From assembly GCA_963842355.1 (NCBI GenBank), contig CAWJGC010000011.1, positions 434,001 to 498,000 of the forward strand: DNA of 64,000 nt, written 5' to 3'. The notes below the pieces were generated by a model that made no database searches, was not told the DNA's origin, and was given only the letters and a program-made list of their open reading frames with translations. Made by a program: the position numbers and the translations under genes. This DNA is from JASHPR01 sp963842355. GTDB lineage: Bacteria; Actinomycetota; Actinomycetes; Streptosporangiales; Streptosporangiaceae. Shown piece by piece: positions 44,544 through 54,498 of this stretch (position 1 is the stretch's first letter; every line of letters begins with the position of its first letter).

Positions 44544-44581
44544 GCGTCAATCCCACATGAAGTTCTGGCTAGCATCGCGTG

Positions 44582-45322
44582 ATGATGGATATCCCGGCTG
44601 ACCAAGCTGACCACACCCGCCGGACTCGCGAGGCATACGACCGGCTGGCCGCCGTCTGGTCGTCCACCACGGACGAGGGACCGTTCAACGGTTTCCTGGA
44701 GCGGCCGGCGCTGAGAGCGCTGGTTCCTTCCGGCCTGAACGGCGCCACGGTGCTGGACGCCGGATGCGGTTCGGGGGCACAGGCCCGCTGGCTGCTTGAC
44801 CAGGGCGCCGATGTCGTCGGAATCGACCTGAGTCCCCGCATGGTCGATGAGGCGGAGCGCCGCTGCGGCGGTCAGGGGCGGTTCTTGGTGGCAGACCTGG
44901 CCAGGCCGCTGCCCGTTGAGCCGCGGTCGCTCGACGGCATCACCTGCTCGCTCGTCCTGCACTACCTCCAGGACTGGAGCGTCCCCCTTCGTTCTTTCGC
45001 GTCCGCGCTACGGCCCGGCGGCTGGGCGGTGATTTCGCTCGATCACCCCTTTGCCCCGCCCCTGCCGGACCAGCGGGGTGGCTACTTCGACACCGTGCTG
45101 GTGACCGATACCTGGCGGAAGGGTGACGTAGAGGTCTCCCAGCAGTTCTGGCGCAGGCCGCTGTCGGTCACGCTCGACGCGTTCGCTGACGCGGGATTCG
45201 CGGTGGACCGGGTTGCGGAGCCGCAACCCTCTGACGAAGCGCTGCGACGCTTCCCGGACGACCTGGCCAGCGTGGTCGGCGTGCCCAGCTTCATCGTCTA
45301 CCGTCTCCGGCTTCGAAGCTGA
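44582..45322 (+). CDS. Class I SAM-dependent methyltransferase
   Basis: 246 aa. Rossmann methyltransferase: motif I TVLDAGCGSGAQARWLLDQGADVVGIDLSPRMVDEAERR, motif II region SLDGITCSLVLHYLQDW, motif III LRPGGWAVISLDHP. Substrate cannot be deduced. It follows btuD after 38 bp in the same direction and may be read through from the operon, but nothing links it to B12. ATG 44582 and ATG 44585 are both possible starts. Confidence 0.85.
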   Translation: MMDIPADQADHTRRTREAYDRLAAVWSSTTDEGPFNGFLERPALRALVPSGLNGATVLDAGCGSGAQARWLLDQGADVVGIDLSPRMVDEAERRCGGQGRFLVADLARPLPVEPRSLDGITCSLVLHYLQDWSVPLRSFASALRPGGWAVISLDHPFAPPLPDQRGGYFDTVLVTDTWRKGDVEVSQQFWRRPLSVTLDAFADAGFAVDRVAEPQPSDEALRRFPDDLASVVGVPSFIVYRLRLRS

Positions 45323-45366
45323 TCCCACAGATGCCTGCGCCCAGCAGCTTTCAGGCCACGCAACCT

Positions 45367-46347
45367 TCAGGCGGGCAGCAGGCCGATCGCCGCCTTGGCC
45401 TGGCGCACCTTCTCGCGGGCCTGCTCGCTGGCCCGCGCCGCGGCGGCCCGCAGGACCGAGCGGATGTGCTCGGGGTCACCCGACAATTCCAGGTAGCGGT
45501 CGCGGACCGGGCTCAGCGTCGCCACCACGGCGTCGGCCACCGCCTGCTTGAGGTCGCCGTACCGGCCGAACTGGCGGGCCAGGGCGTCCGGTTCCTGACG
45601 GGTGCACGCCGCCAGGATGGCCAGCAGGTTGGAGACTCCGGGCTTGCGCTCAGGGTCGTAGACCACCTCGCCGTCAGCGTCGGTGACCGCGCGCATCACC
45701 TTGCGCCGCAGCACCCCGGGTTCGTCGAGCAGGCGCAGGGAACCAGCGGCCGACGAGGCCGACTTGCTCATCTTGTCCGTGGGGTTGGCCAGGTCCATGA
45801 TCCTCGCGGCGACCGGCGGGTTGATCGCCTTCGGCAGCGTGAACGTGGATCCGTACCGGTGATTGAACCGGATCGCCACGTCCCGGGCCAGCTCCACGTG
45901 CTGGCTCTGGTCCTCGCCGACGGGCACCTCCTCGGTGTCGTACAGCAGGATGTCGGAGGCCATGAGGACCGGGTAGGTCAGCAGCGACAGCCGGACCTGT
46001 TCCTGGCGGCGGGCCTTCTCCTTGAACTGGATCATGCGCTGGGCCTCGCCGTAGCCCGTGGCGCACTCCAGCAGGTAGTGCAGTTCGGCGTGCTCGGGCA
46101 CGTGCGACTGCACCATGAACAGGCACGCGCCGGGGTCGGCGCCCGCGGCCAGCAGCAGGGTGGCGAACTCCAGCGTCCGCCGCCGCACATCGGCGGGCTC
46201 ATGGTCGAGCGTCAGGGCATGCAGGTCGGAGACGAACACCACGGTGTCGGCGATGGCCTGCTCGGCCACGATCGGCCGGATCGCGCCGATGTAGTTGCCC
46301 AGGTGCAGGTCACCGGATGGGGTGAAGCCGGTCAGTCGTCGGGACAT
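45367..46347 (-). CDS. trpS: Tryptophanyl-tRNA synthetase (attenuator-controlled)
   Basis: 326 aa class I synthetase. HIGH-type motif TPSGDLHLGNYIGAI and KMSKS in PTDKMSKSASS, plus DLHALTLDHEPADVRRRTLEFA and the QFKEKARRQEQVRLSLLTYPVLMASDILLYDTEEVPVGEDQSQHVELARD region. The RNA leader encodes a peptide with two consecutive Trp codons and then a hairpin with U-run, so transcription should rise when charged tRNA-Trp is scarce. In Streptomyces this control is described for the auxiliary, indolmycin-resistant TrpRS1; that this is the auxiliary enzyme is an inference. Confidence 0.93.
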   Translation of the reverse strand: MSRRLTGFTPSGDLHLGNYIGAIRPIVAEQAIADTVVFVSDLHALTLDHEPADVRRRTLEFATLLLAAGADPGACLFMVQSHVPEHAELHYLLECATGYGEAQRMIQFKEKARRQEQVRLSLLTYPVLMASDILLYDTEEVPVGEDQSQHVELARDVAIRFNHRYGSTFTLPKAINPPVAARIMDLANPTDKMSKSASSAAGSLRLLDEPGVLRRKVMRAVTDADGEVVYDPERKPGVSNLLAILAACTRQEPDALARQFGRYGDLKQAVADAVVATLSPVRDRYLELSGDPEHIRSVLRAAAARASEQAREKVRQAKAAIGLLPA

Positions 46348-46401
46348 CAGCCTTGTTCCTTTGCCTCGGGCCGCCGCCCAGGCCACGCGGCCGGCGTGCG
46401 G

Positions 46402-46440
46402 GCAAAGCAAAACGGCCGCCCAGCCCGGGCAGCCGCGTTT
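46402..46440 (-). terminator. Attenuator terminator hairpin of trpS
   Basis: On the minus strand, an imperfect G/C stem (AAACGCGGCTGCCC, short loop, GGGCGGCCGTTTT) runs directly into TTTTGCTTTG. It lies between the leader peptide stop (46471) and the trpS start (46347): the position expected for a transcription attenuator. Confidence 0.7.
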
Positions 46441-46470
46441 CGGAGTGCGCGCGTAGGCAGTGCCGCCCGG

Positions 46471-46503
46471 TCAGGGGCGCCACCAGCCGCAGTCACATGT
46501 CAT
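46471..46503 (-). CDS. trpS leader peptide with Trp-Trp
   Basis: 10 codons plus stop: MTCDCGWWRP, from ATG 46503 with GGGAG 7 bases upstream. Two adjacent UGG codons are the sensing element; ribosome stalling here on low Trp-tRNA would favour an antiterminator over the hairpin at 46402-46440. Too short for routine gene finding. Confidence 0.75.
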   Translation of the reverse strand: MTCDCGWWRP

Positions 46504-46518
46504 CCGCACGCTCCCAGT

Positions 46519-47337
46519 TTACACTCGGCCGCGCTGTCGCACGGCTATTGGATGCCGATCGCGGCCATGGTCGCGATGAAGCCGAGCCTGGAGCAGGCCA
46601 CGCTCGTAGCCGCGCAGCGCCTGGCCGGCGCGCTGATCGGCGCCGCCGCGGCCTCCGGCGAGCAGCAGGCGAGGGCGGCCGTGGTCCAGTCCGAACGCAA
46701 GCGCGACGGTACCGGCCAGGGCGAGAGCGCGGATCACCGCGAACATGATCAGCGGCCGGGTCAGCTTCCGCCTCGAAGTGTCACCGGGAAGCTCCGCGAC
46801 CGGCTGGGGCCGGTCCTCGCGGCCACGGACCAGCCATGCGATGAACGTCACCGCGATCCACAGCGCCGACCCTCCGGCCCAGGCGAGCACTTGAGCCCAG
46901 GTGTAGCTGGTGATGTGGGCGTGATGATGGAAGCTGAACGCGAGCCCGAGGGTGACGACGAACCAAAGGTTGAGCAGCAGGGCGGCCACGAATCTGCGCA
47001 CCCCGAACGTGACCGCCAGGCCGGCCACCAGCGTGACCGCGAAAGGCGCCAGCACCAGCCAGCCCCAGGCGTCTGCGCCAATGCCAAACCCCAGCGCGGT
47101 CAGCGCTGCGCTGATCAGCGCGAAGACGGCAATGTGCGACGCGCGGTACCTGTAGCCGCCTCCCGGGTCAGCCAGCCCCGCAAATAGCAGGCCGAACACC
47201 GCGCTGAGAAGGTACTGCTCATGCCCGATCGCCCAGAAGATGACCAGCGGCACCAGCGCGATGTCCAGGAACATCACGGCTCGCGGCCAGTTGAGCCCGG
47301 CGGGCTTGAACTCGAACACCTTCGGCAGCCAGCTCAT
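46519..47337 (-). pseudogene. FUSC-type membrane protein, truncated and internally inverted
   Basis: 272 codons from ATG 47337 (GGAGGG upstream). Normal up to about 46690: MSWLPKVFEFKPAGLNWPRAVMFLDIALVPLVIFWAIG, several membrane helices, then ALALAGTVALAFGL. At that point FUSC proteins continue (P/S)HGYWMPLT..KP; here the frame turns to Arg/Gly nonsense, while the missing piece is encoded on the opposite strand at 46534-46656. The remaining FUSC C-terminus is absent: the trpS leader begins immediately after. FUSC proteins are linked to fusaric acid resistance and efflux. Confidence 0.7.
46534..46689 (+). other. Inverted segment of the FUSC gene
   Basis: The plus strand reads LSHGYWMPIAAMVAMKPSLEQ and on to QRLAGALIGAAAAS, the conserved FUSC block that should follow FGL in the minus-strand gene. 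The 156-bp segment (52 codons) is bounded by an imperfect inverted repeat: CTGTCGCACGGC at 46534-46545 and GCCGTGGTCCAG at 46678-46689. Flipping it rejoins the reading frame. Confidence 0.7.
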
Positions 47338-47712
47338 GATCTTCCCTCCGTGAACCGGCTGTCCTTCTCGACCGCTGGCCCTGGCCATGATCACCCTCGC
47401 TCGCCTTGACCGCCACCGCGGCGAGCAGCGGCGCCTACCCCCTGCCAGCTGACGCTGCCGTCGTGGTCTTCGACCTTGGTACCCAGTTTTCGGTGATGAT
47501 CGACCCGTCGCACCATGAGCTGCGGCGCGTCCGCGCCATGGTTGCGGGCGCCCCGGTTTCATGATCTGGCACCGCCCCGCCGCACACTGCGGTCATCGAA
47601 CGTCGATTTCGGCCTGCGCCATTCGTGTGGGAAGTGAGGCCGAGAACTGACCGGCCTCTCAACCGATCGGCGGCGCAACCGTCGCCACCGCAGGAGTCAA
47701 AGGAGGCCTGAA
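47338..47712. other. Intergenic region (375 bp)
   Basis: No recognisable gene. Short frames on both strands (e.g. VVFDLGTQFSVMIDPSHHELRRV on plus at about 47463-47530) may be decayed coding sequence but match nothing I can name. GGAGG at its right end serves the reductase gene. Confidence 0.4.
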
Positions 47713-48309
47713 ATGGGTCGGATCGTGGTTATGAACCATGTGACGCTTGACGGGGTGATGCAGGGACCTGGCCGCGCGGAGGAGGACACCCGAGGCGGGT
47801 TCACGCTGGGCGGCTGGGGCCACCGGTCCGCAGCGCCTGACGACGCCGCGGGCCAGGCGATGGGCGAGAGGATGGCGGCCGGCGGCGGCTTGGCCGGATG
47901 GCTGTTCGGGCGGCGTACTTACGAGGAGCTGCTGGCCTACTGGAACGCCCAGGGCGGCCCGTTCAAGGAGGCGCTGAACAACTCGCCCAAGTACGTCGCG
48001 TCGACCACTCTCACCGAACCCCTGCGGTGGCCCAGCTCGACGCTGCTGCGCGGCGATATCGTTGACGCCGTGCGCGCGCTCAAGGCGCAGTCCGGCGGCG
48101 TTCTGGCGATCATGGGCAGCGGCGTGCTGATCGGCTCGCTGATGGCTGCCGACCTGATCGACGAGTACTTGCTGATGATCCACCCGCTCGTGCTCGGCAC
48201 CGGGCGGCGGCTGTTCCCAGGGGGCGCGCACGTGTCGCTGCGGCTTACCGGCAGCGTCACATCGGCCACCGGCGTGGTGATCGGCACCTACGAGCCGGCG
48301 AGGGACTAA
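47713..48309 (+). CDS. Dihydrofolate reductase family protein (RibD C-terminal-like)
   Basis: 198 aa. The sequence MGRIVVMNHVTLDGVMQGPGRAEEDTRGGFTLGGWG and WLFGRRTYEELLAYW, IMGSGVLIGSLMAADLIDEYLLMIHPLVLGTGRRLFPGG is the RibD_C/DHFR-like fold that binds NADPH. Stand-alone members are common in actinomycetes; the physiological substrate is unknown. GGAGG 7 bases before the ATG. Confidence 0.88.
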   Translation: MGRIVVMNHVTLDGVMQGPGRAEEDTRGGFTLGGWGHRSAAPDDAAGQAMGERMAAGGGLAGWLFGRRTYEELLAYWNAQGGPFKEALNNSPKYVASTTLTEPLRWPSSTLLRGDIVDAVRALKAQSGGVLAIMGSGVLIGSLMAADLIDEYLLMIHPLVLGTGRRLFPGGAHVSLRLTGSVTSATGVVIGTYEPARD

Positions 48310-48335
48310 ACGTGAACGAGCCTCACCGGCCAGGC

Positions 48336-48845
48336 TCAGGCAGCGCTCTCGGTCAGGTAGGCCGCCCACTGCGGGTCGCCGTCGTGGGCGGCTCCGATCA
48401 GGCGCCAGTGGGCCCCGCGGGGCACTGCGGGTACGCAGCGCAGGCTCCAGCCCAGCTCTTCGATCAGCCGGTCGGCCTTGCGGTGGTTACAGCGCATGCA
48501 GGAGGCGACGCAGTTCTCCCAGGTGTGCGTCCCGCCTCGGCTGCGCGGTATCACGTGGTCGATGGTCTCGGCCTTGGTTCCGCAGTACCCGCAGAGGTAG
48601 TTATCCCTGCGCATCAGCGCGGCCCTGGTCAGCGGCACGCGGCTGCGATGCGGTACTCGTATGTAGCGGCGCAGCCTGATCACGGACGGGGTGGCCAGGA
48701 TGACCGAGGCGGAACGCAACATCGCTCCCTCGGAGTCGTCGTGGACGACCTCGGCCTTCTCGCCCAGGACCAGACAAACGGCGCGGTGCAGGCCGACCGT
48801 GGTGAGCGGCTCATACGTGATGTTGAGCAGCAATACCCGACGCAC
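48336..48845 (-). CDS. HNH endonuclease family protein
   Basis: 169 aa from GTG 48845, which follows GGGAGG closely. HNH fold with the two zinc CxxC motifs: NYLCGYCGTKAETIDHVIPRSRGGTHTWENCVASCMRCNHRKADR (HNH plus CxxC...CxxC). The N-terminal VRRVLLLNITYEPLTTVGLHRAVCLVLGEKAEVV block is typical of a conserved single-copy actinobacterial HNH protein. No restriction, toxin or phage gene is adjacent, so a housekeeping nuclease role is more likely than defence. ATG/GTG starts further up are possible. Confidence 0.87.
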   Translation of the reverse strand: MRRVLLLNITYEPLTTVGLHRAVCLVLGEKAEVVHDDSEGAMLRSASVILATPSVIRLRRYIRVPHRSRVPLTRAALMRRDNYLCGYCGTKAETIDHVIPRSRGGTHTWENCVASCMRCNHRKADRLIEELGWSLRCVPAVPRGAHWRLIGAAHDGDPQWAAYLTESAA

Positions 48846-49012
48846 TCCCACCTCCCAGGCAGGTGCGCCGTCCCTAGTGTCGGGGCACCCGTGACCAGTG
48901 TGATTGCCTGATGGCCCGTCCGCCAACCCCAATAGCGTAACCGGGCGCGGGGACCAGTGAGGGAACCGCGCCGGTCGGGGTCGGGGTCAGATCCGGGCCG
49001 CGCCGGCCGGAA

Positions 49013-50659
49013 TCAGCCGGTGAGCAGCGCCTCGCGGTATTCGCGCACGGCGGGAAGCCCGGCGTGGCGCGCCGCGGCCGACCGGCCGAGCGACCGGGCC
49101 GCCCGCATCACGATCTGCGGGCGGTGCTCGCGGGGCAGGCCGAGAAGCACCTCCTGGCTGGTTCTGAGCGCCTGCTCGGGCTCGCCGGCCTCGAGCAGGC
49201 AGCGGGCCTGGCCGAGCATGATCAGCGAGCGGTCGAGGAACTCACCGGGCGAGTACAGGCGCAGCGCCTGCGCGAACGCCCGGCCGGCGCGCTGGCCGTC
49301 ACCTAACGCGATGAGCGCGTCACCCTCGTGGAAGTAGAACTGGCGCTCGGTGTACCCGTAGGCCGTGTCGGCGCGATCGTCGTCCGGCAGGTCTCCCAGC
49401 GCCTCGTGCGCGTGGTCCAGCCTGGCCCTGACCTGGTCCAGCGTCACGCGACTGCCGCGGCCCGCCGATCTCGCCCGGGACCGGGCCGCCACGACGGAGG
49501 CCATGACACCGGCCGCGCACGGGTGGCGCCCGGCCAGGTCGGCCGCGGATCCGGCGAGCGTTCCCGCCTCCCGCGGATCGCCGTAGTACAGCGGGACGAG
49601 CGCTTCGCGGGCGGCCACCCAGGCCCGCAGCCTGCGGTCTGCGGTCTCGTCCGCCGCGGTGCGCGCGGTGCGGAAGAACGACCTGGCCAGCCGCTGGTCG
49701 CCCAGGTCGATCATGGTGATCCCGGCCAGGCCCGCGAGTCGGCCGGCCAGCCGGCCAAGCCGTTCCGCGGACTCGGCCGGCTGGCGTTCGGCGCACATCC
49801 GGCGGACGTCGCCGAAGTCGAGCAGGACGTCGCAGAGCAGACGCAGCGGCGGCCCGGTCATGTACTGCCGGGCGTACCCCGCCGACGCCTCTTCGAGGCG
49901 GTCGATCACCGTCGCGGATACCCTCCCGCTGAGCAGGGCCTCATCCATCCGGCGGCGGATGCGGTCGACCGCCCCGAAGAACGCGCCGTCTACGTCCGTC
50001 GCCGCGTCCGCCAGGAGCCGGAGCAGCATGCGGCGGATCACATCATCATCGTCCTCGCTGCCGGGACCGCCGGCCTGCCTGCTGCCCGGTCCGGCGCCGC
50101 GCGCGGCTGCGCCGCACGTCCGGCCCTCCCACCCGCCAGGCCGGCGTATCGGTGCTGAGGCCGCGGACTCCGGCCCGGCCCGGTTCGGCGACGGGCGCTG
50201 GCCGACGGCGCGGTGCCCGCGGCCGCACAGACAACGACTCTGGTAGCCCAGGTCGTGCGGGTCCGCCCGGTAGACGGCGCACAGATAGTGCAGGTACTCA
50301 GGCCCTGGCCGCTTCTGGCCGCTTTCGTACGCCGACAGCAGCGACTCGCTGAACCGGGGAAGCTTCCGCCTCTCCGCCTGGTACCAGGCCTTGACCTGCG
50401 CCACGACGTCGGTCAGGGCGATGCCCAGGGCCAGGCGGTAGGCCCTGATCAGGGTGGTGCCGAAGGCGGGCCCGCATTCGGAGTGGATCCGCGTGGCGAT
50501 GCTGTCCGGTGGGGTGCCGACCACGAGCTCGCGCGCCCTGATCTGACGGGCGACGGTCAGTTCCTGGCCCGCGGCCAGCGGGACCACCTCTCCGGTCTCG
50601 GCCGCGGCCTGCGGCCGGACGGACCCCGGAGCGGAGGCTAAGCTGCGCCGGCCTGGCAT
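49013..50659 (-). CDS. Helix-turn-helix regulator with TPR-like sensor domain
   Basis: 548 aa. N-terminal region contains an XRE-type helix-turn-helix (LIRAYRLALGIALTDVVAQVKAWYQ...LPRFSESLLSAYESGQKRPGPEYLHYLCAVYRADPHDLGY); a CLCGRGH motif follows; residues ~210-548 are alpha-helical TPR-like repeats (e.g. AGSAADLAGRHPCAAGVMASVVAARSRARSA; GDGQRAGRAFAQALRLYSPGEFLDRSLIMLGQARCLLEAGEPEQAL). This layout is frequent in actinomycete regulators of secondary metabolism or development. ATG 50659 is preceded by GGAGGGA; a longer version from 50749 is possible. Target unknown. Confidence 0.75.
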   Translation of the reverse strand: MPGRRSLASAPGSVRPQAAAETGEVVPLAAGQELTVARQIRARELVVGTPPDSIATRIHSECGPAFGTTLIRAYRLALGIALTDVVAQVKAWYQAERRKLPRFSESLLSAYESGQKRPGPEYLHYLCAVYRADPHDLGYQSRCLCGRGHRAVGQRPSPNRAGPESAASAPIRRPGGWEGRTCGAAARGAGPGSRQAGGPGSEDDDDVIRRMLLRLLADAATDVDGAFFGAVDRIRRRMDEALLSGRVSATVIDRLEEASAGYARQYMTGPPLRLLCDVLLDFGDVRRMCAERQPAESAERLGRLAGRLAGLAGITMIDLGDQRLARSFFRTARTAADETADRRLRAWVAAREALVPLYYGDPREAGTLAGSAADLAGRHPCAAGVMASVVAARSRARSAGRGSRVTLDQVRARLDHAHEALGDLPDDDRADTAYGYTERQFYFHEGDALIALGDGQRAGRAFAQALRLYSPGEFLDRSLIMLGQARCLLEAGEPEQALRTSQEVLLGLPREHRPQIVMRAARSLGRSAAARHAGLPAVREYREALLTG

Positions 50660-50683
50660 CCTGGCTCCCTCCGCCGGTTGCCC

Positions 50684-50696
50684 ATTTCGACGAAAT
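50684..50696. promoter_or_regulatory. Palindrome upstream of the HTH/TPR regulator
   Basis: ATTTCG-A-CGAAAT, a perfect 13-bp palindrome 25 bp before the regulator's start codon and extended imperfectly by CGA/TCG. Possible auto-operator; unusually A/T-rich for the region. Confidence 0.4.
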
Positions 50697-50873
50697 CGAA
50701 CGCTACCCTGAGCCCGACCATTGCTAATGACCCACTGTAACTTATCCATTGCTTTACGTCGATAACGCTGGCCCTGGGCTTTCGAAGCACACGACCGGGA
50801 TGCCCAAGTCCGTATCGCCCACTCCGCCGGGCCGGCGACTATGGGAGGCGCTGTCTACCGAAGGGAGGTTGTC

Positions 50874-52019
50874 GTGTACCCCCAGATGCTCGTCGCGGGA
50901 CGTGGAACCCTGGCCTCCCCGTCCTACGACGACTCCCTGGTCAAGGCCTGCGGCAGCAGTAACCCCGGGATCGCGTGCCGCCTGGCGTGGGACCTGACCC
51001 ACAGCCAGAGGGCGGCCGACCTGATCAACGTCTACCTGGCCGGGCCGCTGCACCTCGTGGTCCGGGTGGGGTTCGTGGTCCTGGTCGCGCTGATCATCCG
51101 TATGGCCACGTACCGGGCCATCCGCCGGATCACGGCCCGCGCCACGAGGGACACCCCGAACGGCACCGACCGGTCCCACGCGCTGCTGTTCCGCGAGCGA
51201 CGGCAGCAGCGGGCGACCGCGCTCGGCTCCATCCTGAGCAACGCGGCGTCGCTGACGATCTTCGGCATAGCGGCAGTGATCATCCTCGGCGACCTGGGCC
51301 TGAACCTGGCGCCCATCCTGGCCAGCGCCGGAGTTCTCGGCGTGGCCATCGGGTTCGGCGCGCAGAACCTGGTTCAGGATTTCCTGGCCGGCATATTCAT
51401 GCTGCTCGAAGACCAGTACGGGGTGGGGGACGTCATCGACGTCGGCGGCACGACCGGGACGGTCGAGGCCGTGAGCCTGCGGATCACCCGGCTCCGCGAC
51501 GTCAACGGCGTGGTCTGGAGCGTCCGCAACGGCATCATCACGAAGGCGGGCAACAAGTCCCAGGGCTGGGCCAGGGCGGTGGTCGACTTCCCCGTCCCGT
51601 ACCGGCACGATCTCCCGCAGGTACGTCACCTGATGGCGCAGACGGCGGCCGAGATGTGGCAGGAACCGGCCTGGCACGAGATCATCCTCGAGGAGCCCGA
51701 GGTGTGGGGCGTCCAGGCCATGTACAGCGACGCCGTGCTGCTGCGGGTGGTAGCCAAGACCGTGCCGCTGCGGCAGTGGGAAGTCCAGCGCGAGCTCACC
51801 GAGCGGCTGAAAAACGCGCTCGACGCGACCGGCCTGGCCGGCGGGTCCGTGGCCGAGGCCGGAACCAGCGCCGTCGCCGGGGCGGTGGTGTCCGGCGACA
51901 GCGACCCCCTGGCCTATCCCAGCAGCCCGACCGTGGCGCAGGGAGCCGTGGGCACCGCGTCCGCGCCGCGACAGCGCCCAGCCGTACCCGACGCCCGCTC
52001 GGGCGACGTCAGTCCGTGA
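50874..52019 (+). CDS. MscS-type mechanosensitive ion channel
   Basis: 381 aa from GTG 50874, 5 bases after GGGAGG. Membrane helices at about 55-75 (HLVVRVGFVVLVALIIRMATY), 115-135 (SLTIFGIAAVIILGDLGL) and the pore helix LAPILASAGVLGVAIGFGAQNLVQDFLAGIFMLLEDQYGVGDVIDVGGTTGTVEAVSLRITRLRD, the MscS hallmark. A cytoplasmic domain and a Ser/Ala/Pro-rich tail follow. It would release solutes on osmotic downshock. Divergent from the HTH/TPR gene. Confidence 0.93.
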   Translation: MYPQMLVAGRGTLASPSYDDSLVKACGSSNPGIACRLAWDLTHSQRAADLINVYLAGPLHLVVRVGFVVLVALIIRMATYRAIRRITARATRDTPNGTDRSHALLFRERRQQRATALGSILSNAASLTIFGIAAVIILGDLGLNLAPILASAGVLGVAIGFGAQNLVQDFLAGIFMLLEDQYGVGDVIDVGGTTGTVEAVSLRITRLRDVNGVVWSVRNGIITKAGNKSQGWARAVVDFPVPYRHDLPQVRHLMAQTAAEMWQEPAWHEIILEEPEVWGVQAMYSDAVLLRVVAKTVPLRQWEVQRELTERLKNALDATGLAGGSVAEAGTSAVAGAVVSGDSDPLAYPSSPTVAQGAVGTASAPRQRPAVPDARSGDVSP

Positions 52020-52170
52020 GGGCCTGAACGGAAGCCGGGAGGCCGGACCGGAGCCCGCCGGACCTGACCGGAGGTGCGTGGTTGCCTGACCAGCCCCGAG
52101 CCAGGCCGGGCGGGCCGGGCGGGCCGCGCCGCGCCGGCCGCCCGCCCCGGCACGTACCCTGGTGCACGTC

Positions 52171-52626
52171 ATGAACGAGACCACCGAGCCGAGCTTCTAC
52201 GAGGCCGTGGGCGGGGAAGAGACCTTCCGCCGCCTGGTGAGCCGGTTCTACCAGGAAGTCGCCCAGGATCCGCAGCTCCGGCCGGTGTACCCGAGCCGGG
52301 ACCTCGGCCCGGCCGAGGAGCACCTGCGGCTGTTCCTGATCCAGTACTGGGGCGGCCCCGGCACCTACAGCGAGCAGCGGGGCCACCCGAGGCTGCGGAT
52401 GCGGCACGCGCACTTCGCCATCGGCGAGGCAGAACGCGACGCCTGGCTGCGGCACATGCGCACCGCGCTCGACGAACTGGCGCTGGACCAGGCCAGGGAC
52501 GCTGAGCTGTGGGACTACCTGGTGATGGCCGCCCACAGCCTGGTCAACCAGCCCACTCAGCTCGCCCGGCCCGCCCGGCCCTCCGGGCCGGGCGCGGGCC
52601 CCGACCTGGGCCTGACCCCCGCCTGA
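52171..52626 (+). CDS. glbO: Group II truncated haemoglobin (trHbO)
   Basis: 151 aa. Two-over-two globin: SFYEAVGGEETFRRLVSRFYQEVAQDP, YPSRDLGPAEEHLRLFLIQYWGGPGTYSEQRGHPRLRMRHAHFAIG (proximal His in MRHAHFAI), RDAWLRHMRTALDE (group II Trp G8). Binds O2/NO at haem; probably protects against nitrosative or peroxide stress. C-terminal Pro/Ala-rich tail. ATG 52171 chosen; GTG 52162 is in frame. Confidence 0.92.
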   Translation: MNETTEPSFYEAVGGEETFRRLVSRFYQEVAQDPQLRPVYPSRDLGPAEEHLRLFLIQYWGGPGTYSEQRGHPRLRMRHAHFAIGEAERDAWLRHMRTALDELALDQARDAELWDYLVMAAHSLVNQPTQLARPARPSGPGAGPDLGLTPA

Positions 52627-52690
52627 TCAGGGCGAGGGGACGGGACCGGCCGGGCGGCAGTGCGTTCAGGCTCGAGGTGATGAGCGGCGG

Positions 52691-54355
<1,665 letters not shown>

Positions 54356-54498
54356 GCCTCCAGCGTAGAGGCAGTCCCGGCCCGGCGGCGACACGCCATT
54401 GGCGGCCAGCCGGCGACCGACCGCGGGCCGCGGGCCGCGGTGCGGCCGCCCGGCGTGCCCGTGACCGGATGCCAGCCACGACAACGCAGGCCGAGGGC

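Noticed and set aside
45331..47187. 618-residue plus-strand frame opposite trpS
   Set aside because: Mostly antisense to trpS; only its 46534-46656 part is real protein sequence (the inverted FUSC piece), which is annotated separately.
47435..47662. 75-residue minus-strand frame
   Set aside because: No ribosome binding site, no motif and composition of a random GC-rich frame.
48336..48845. HNH protein as part of a defence or restriction system
   Set aside because: No methylase, helicase or toxin partner beside it, and the sequence fits a conserved stand-alone actinobacterial HNH protein.
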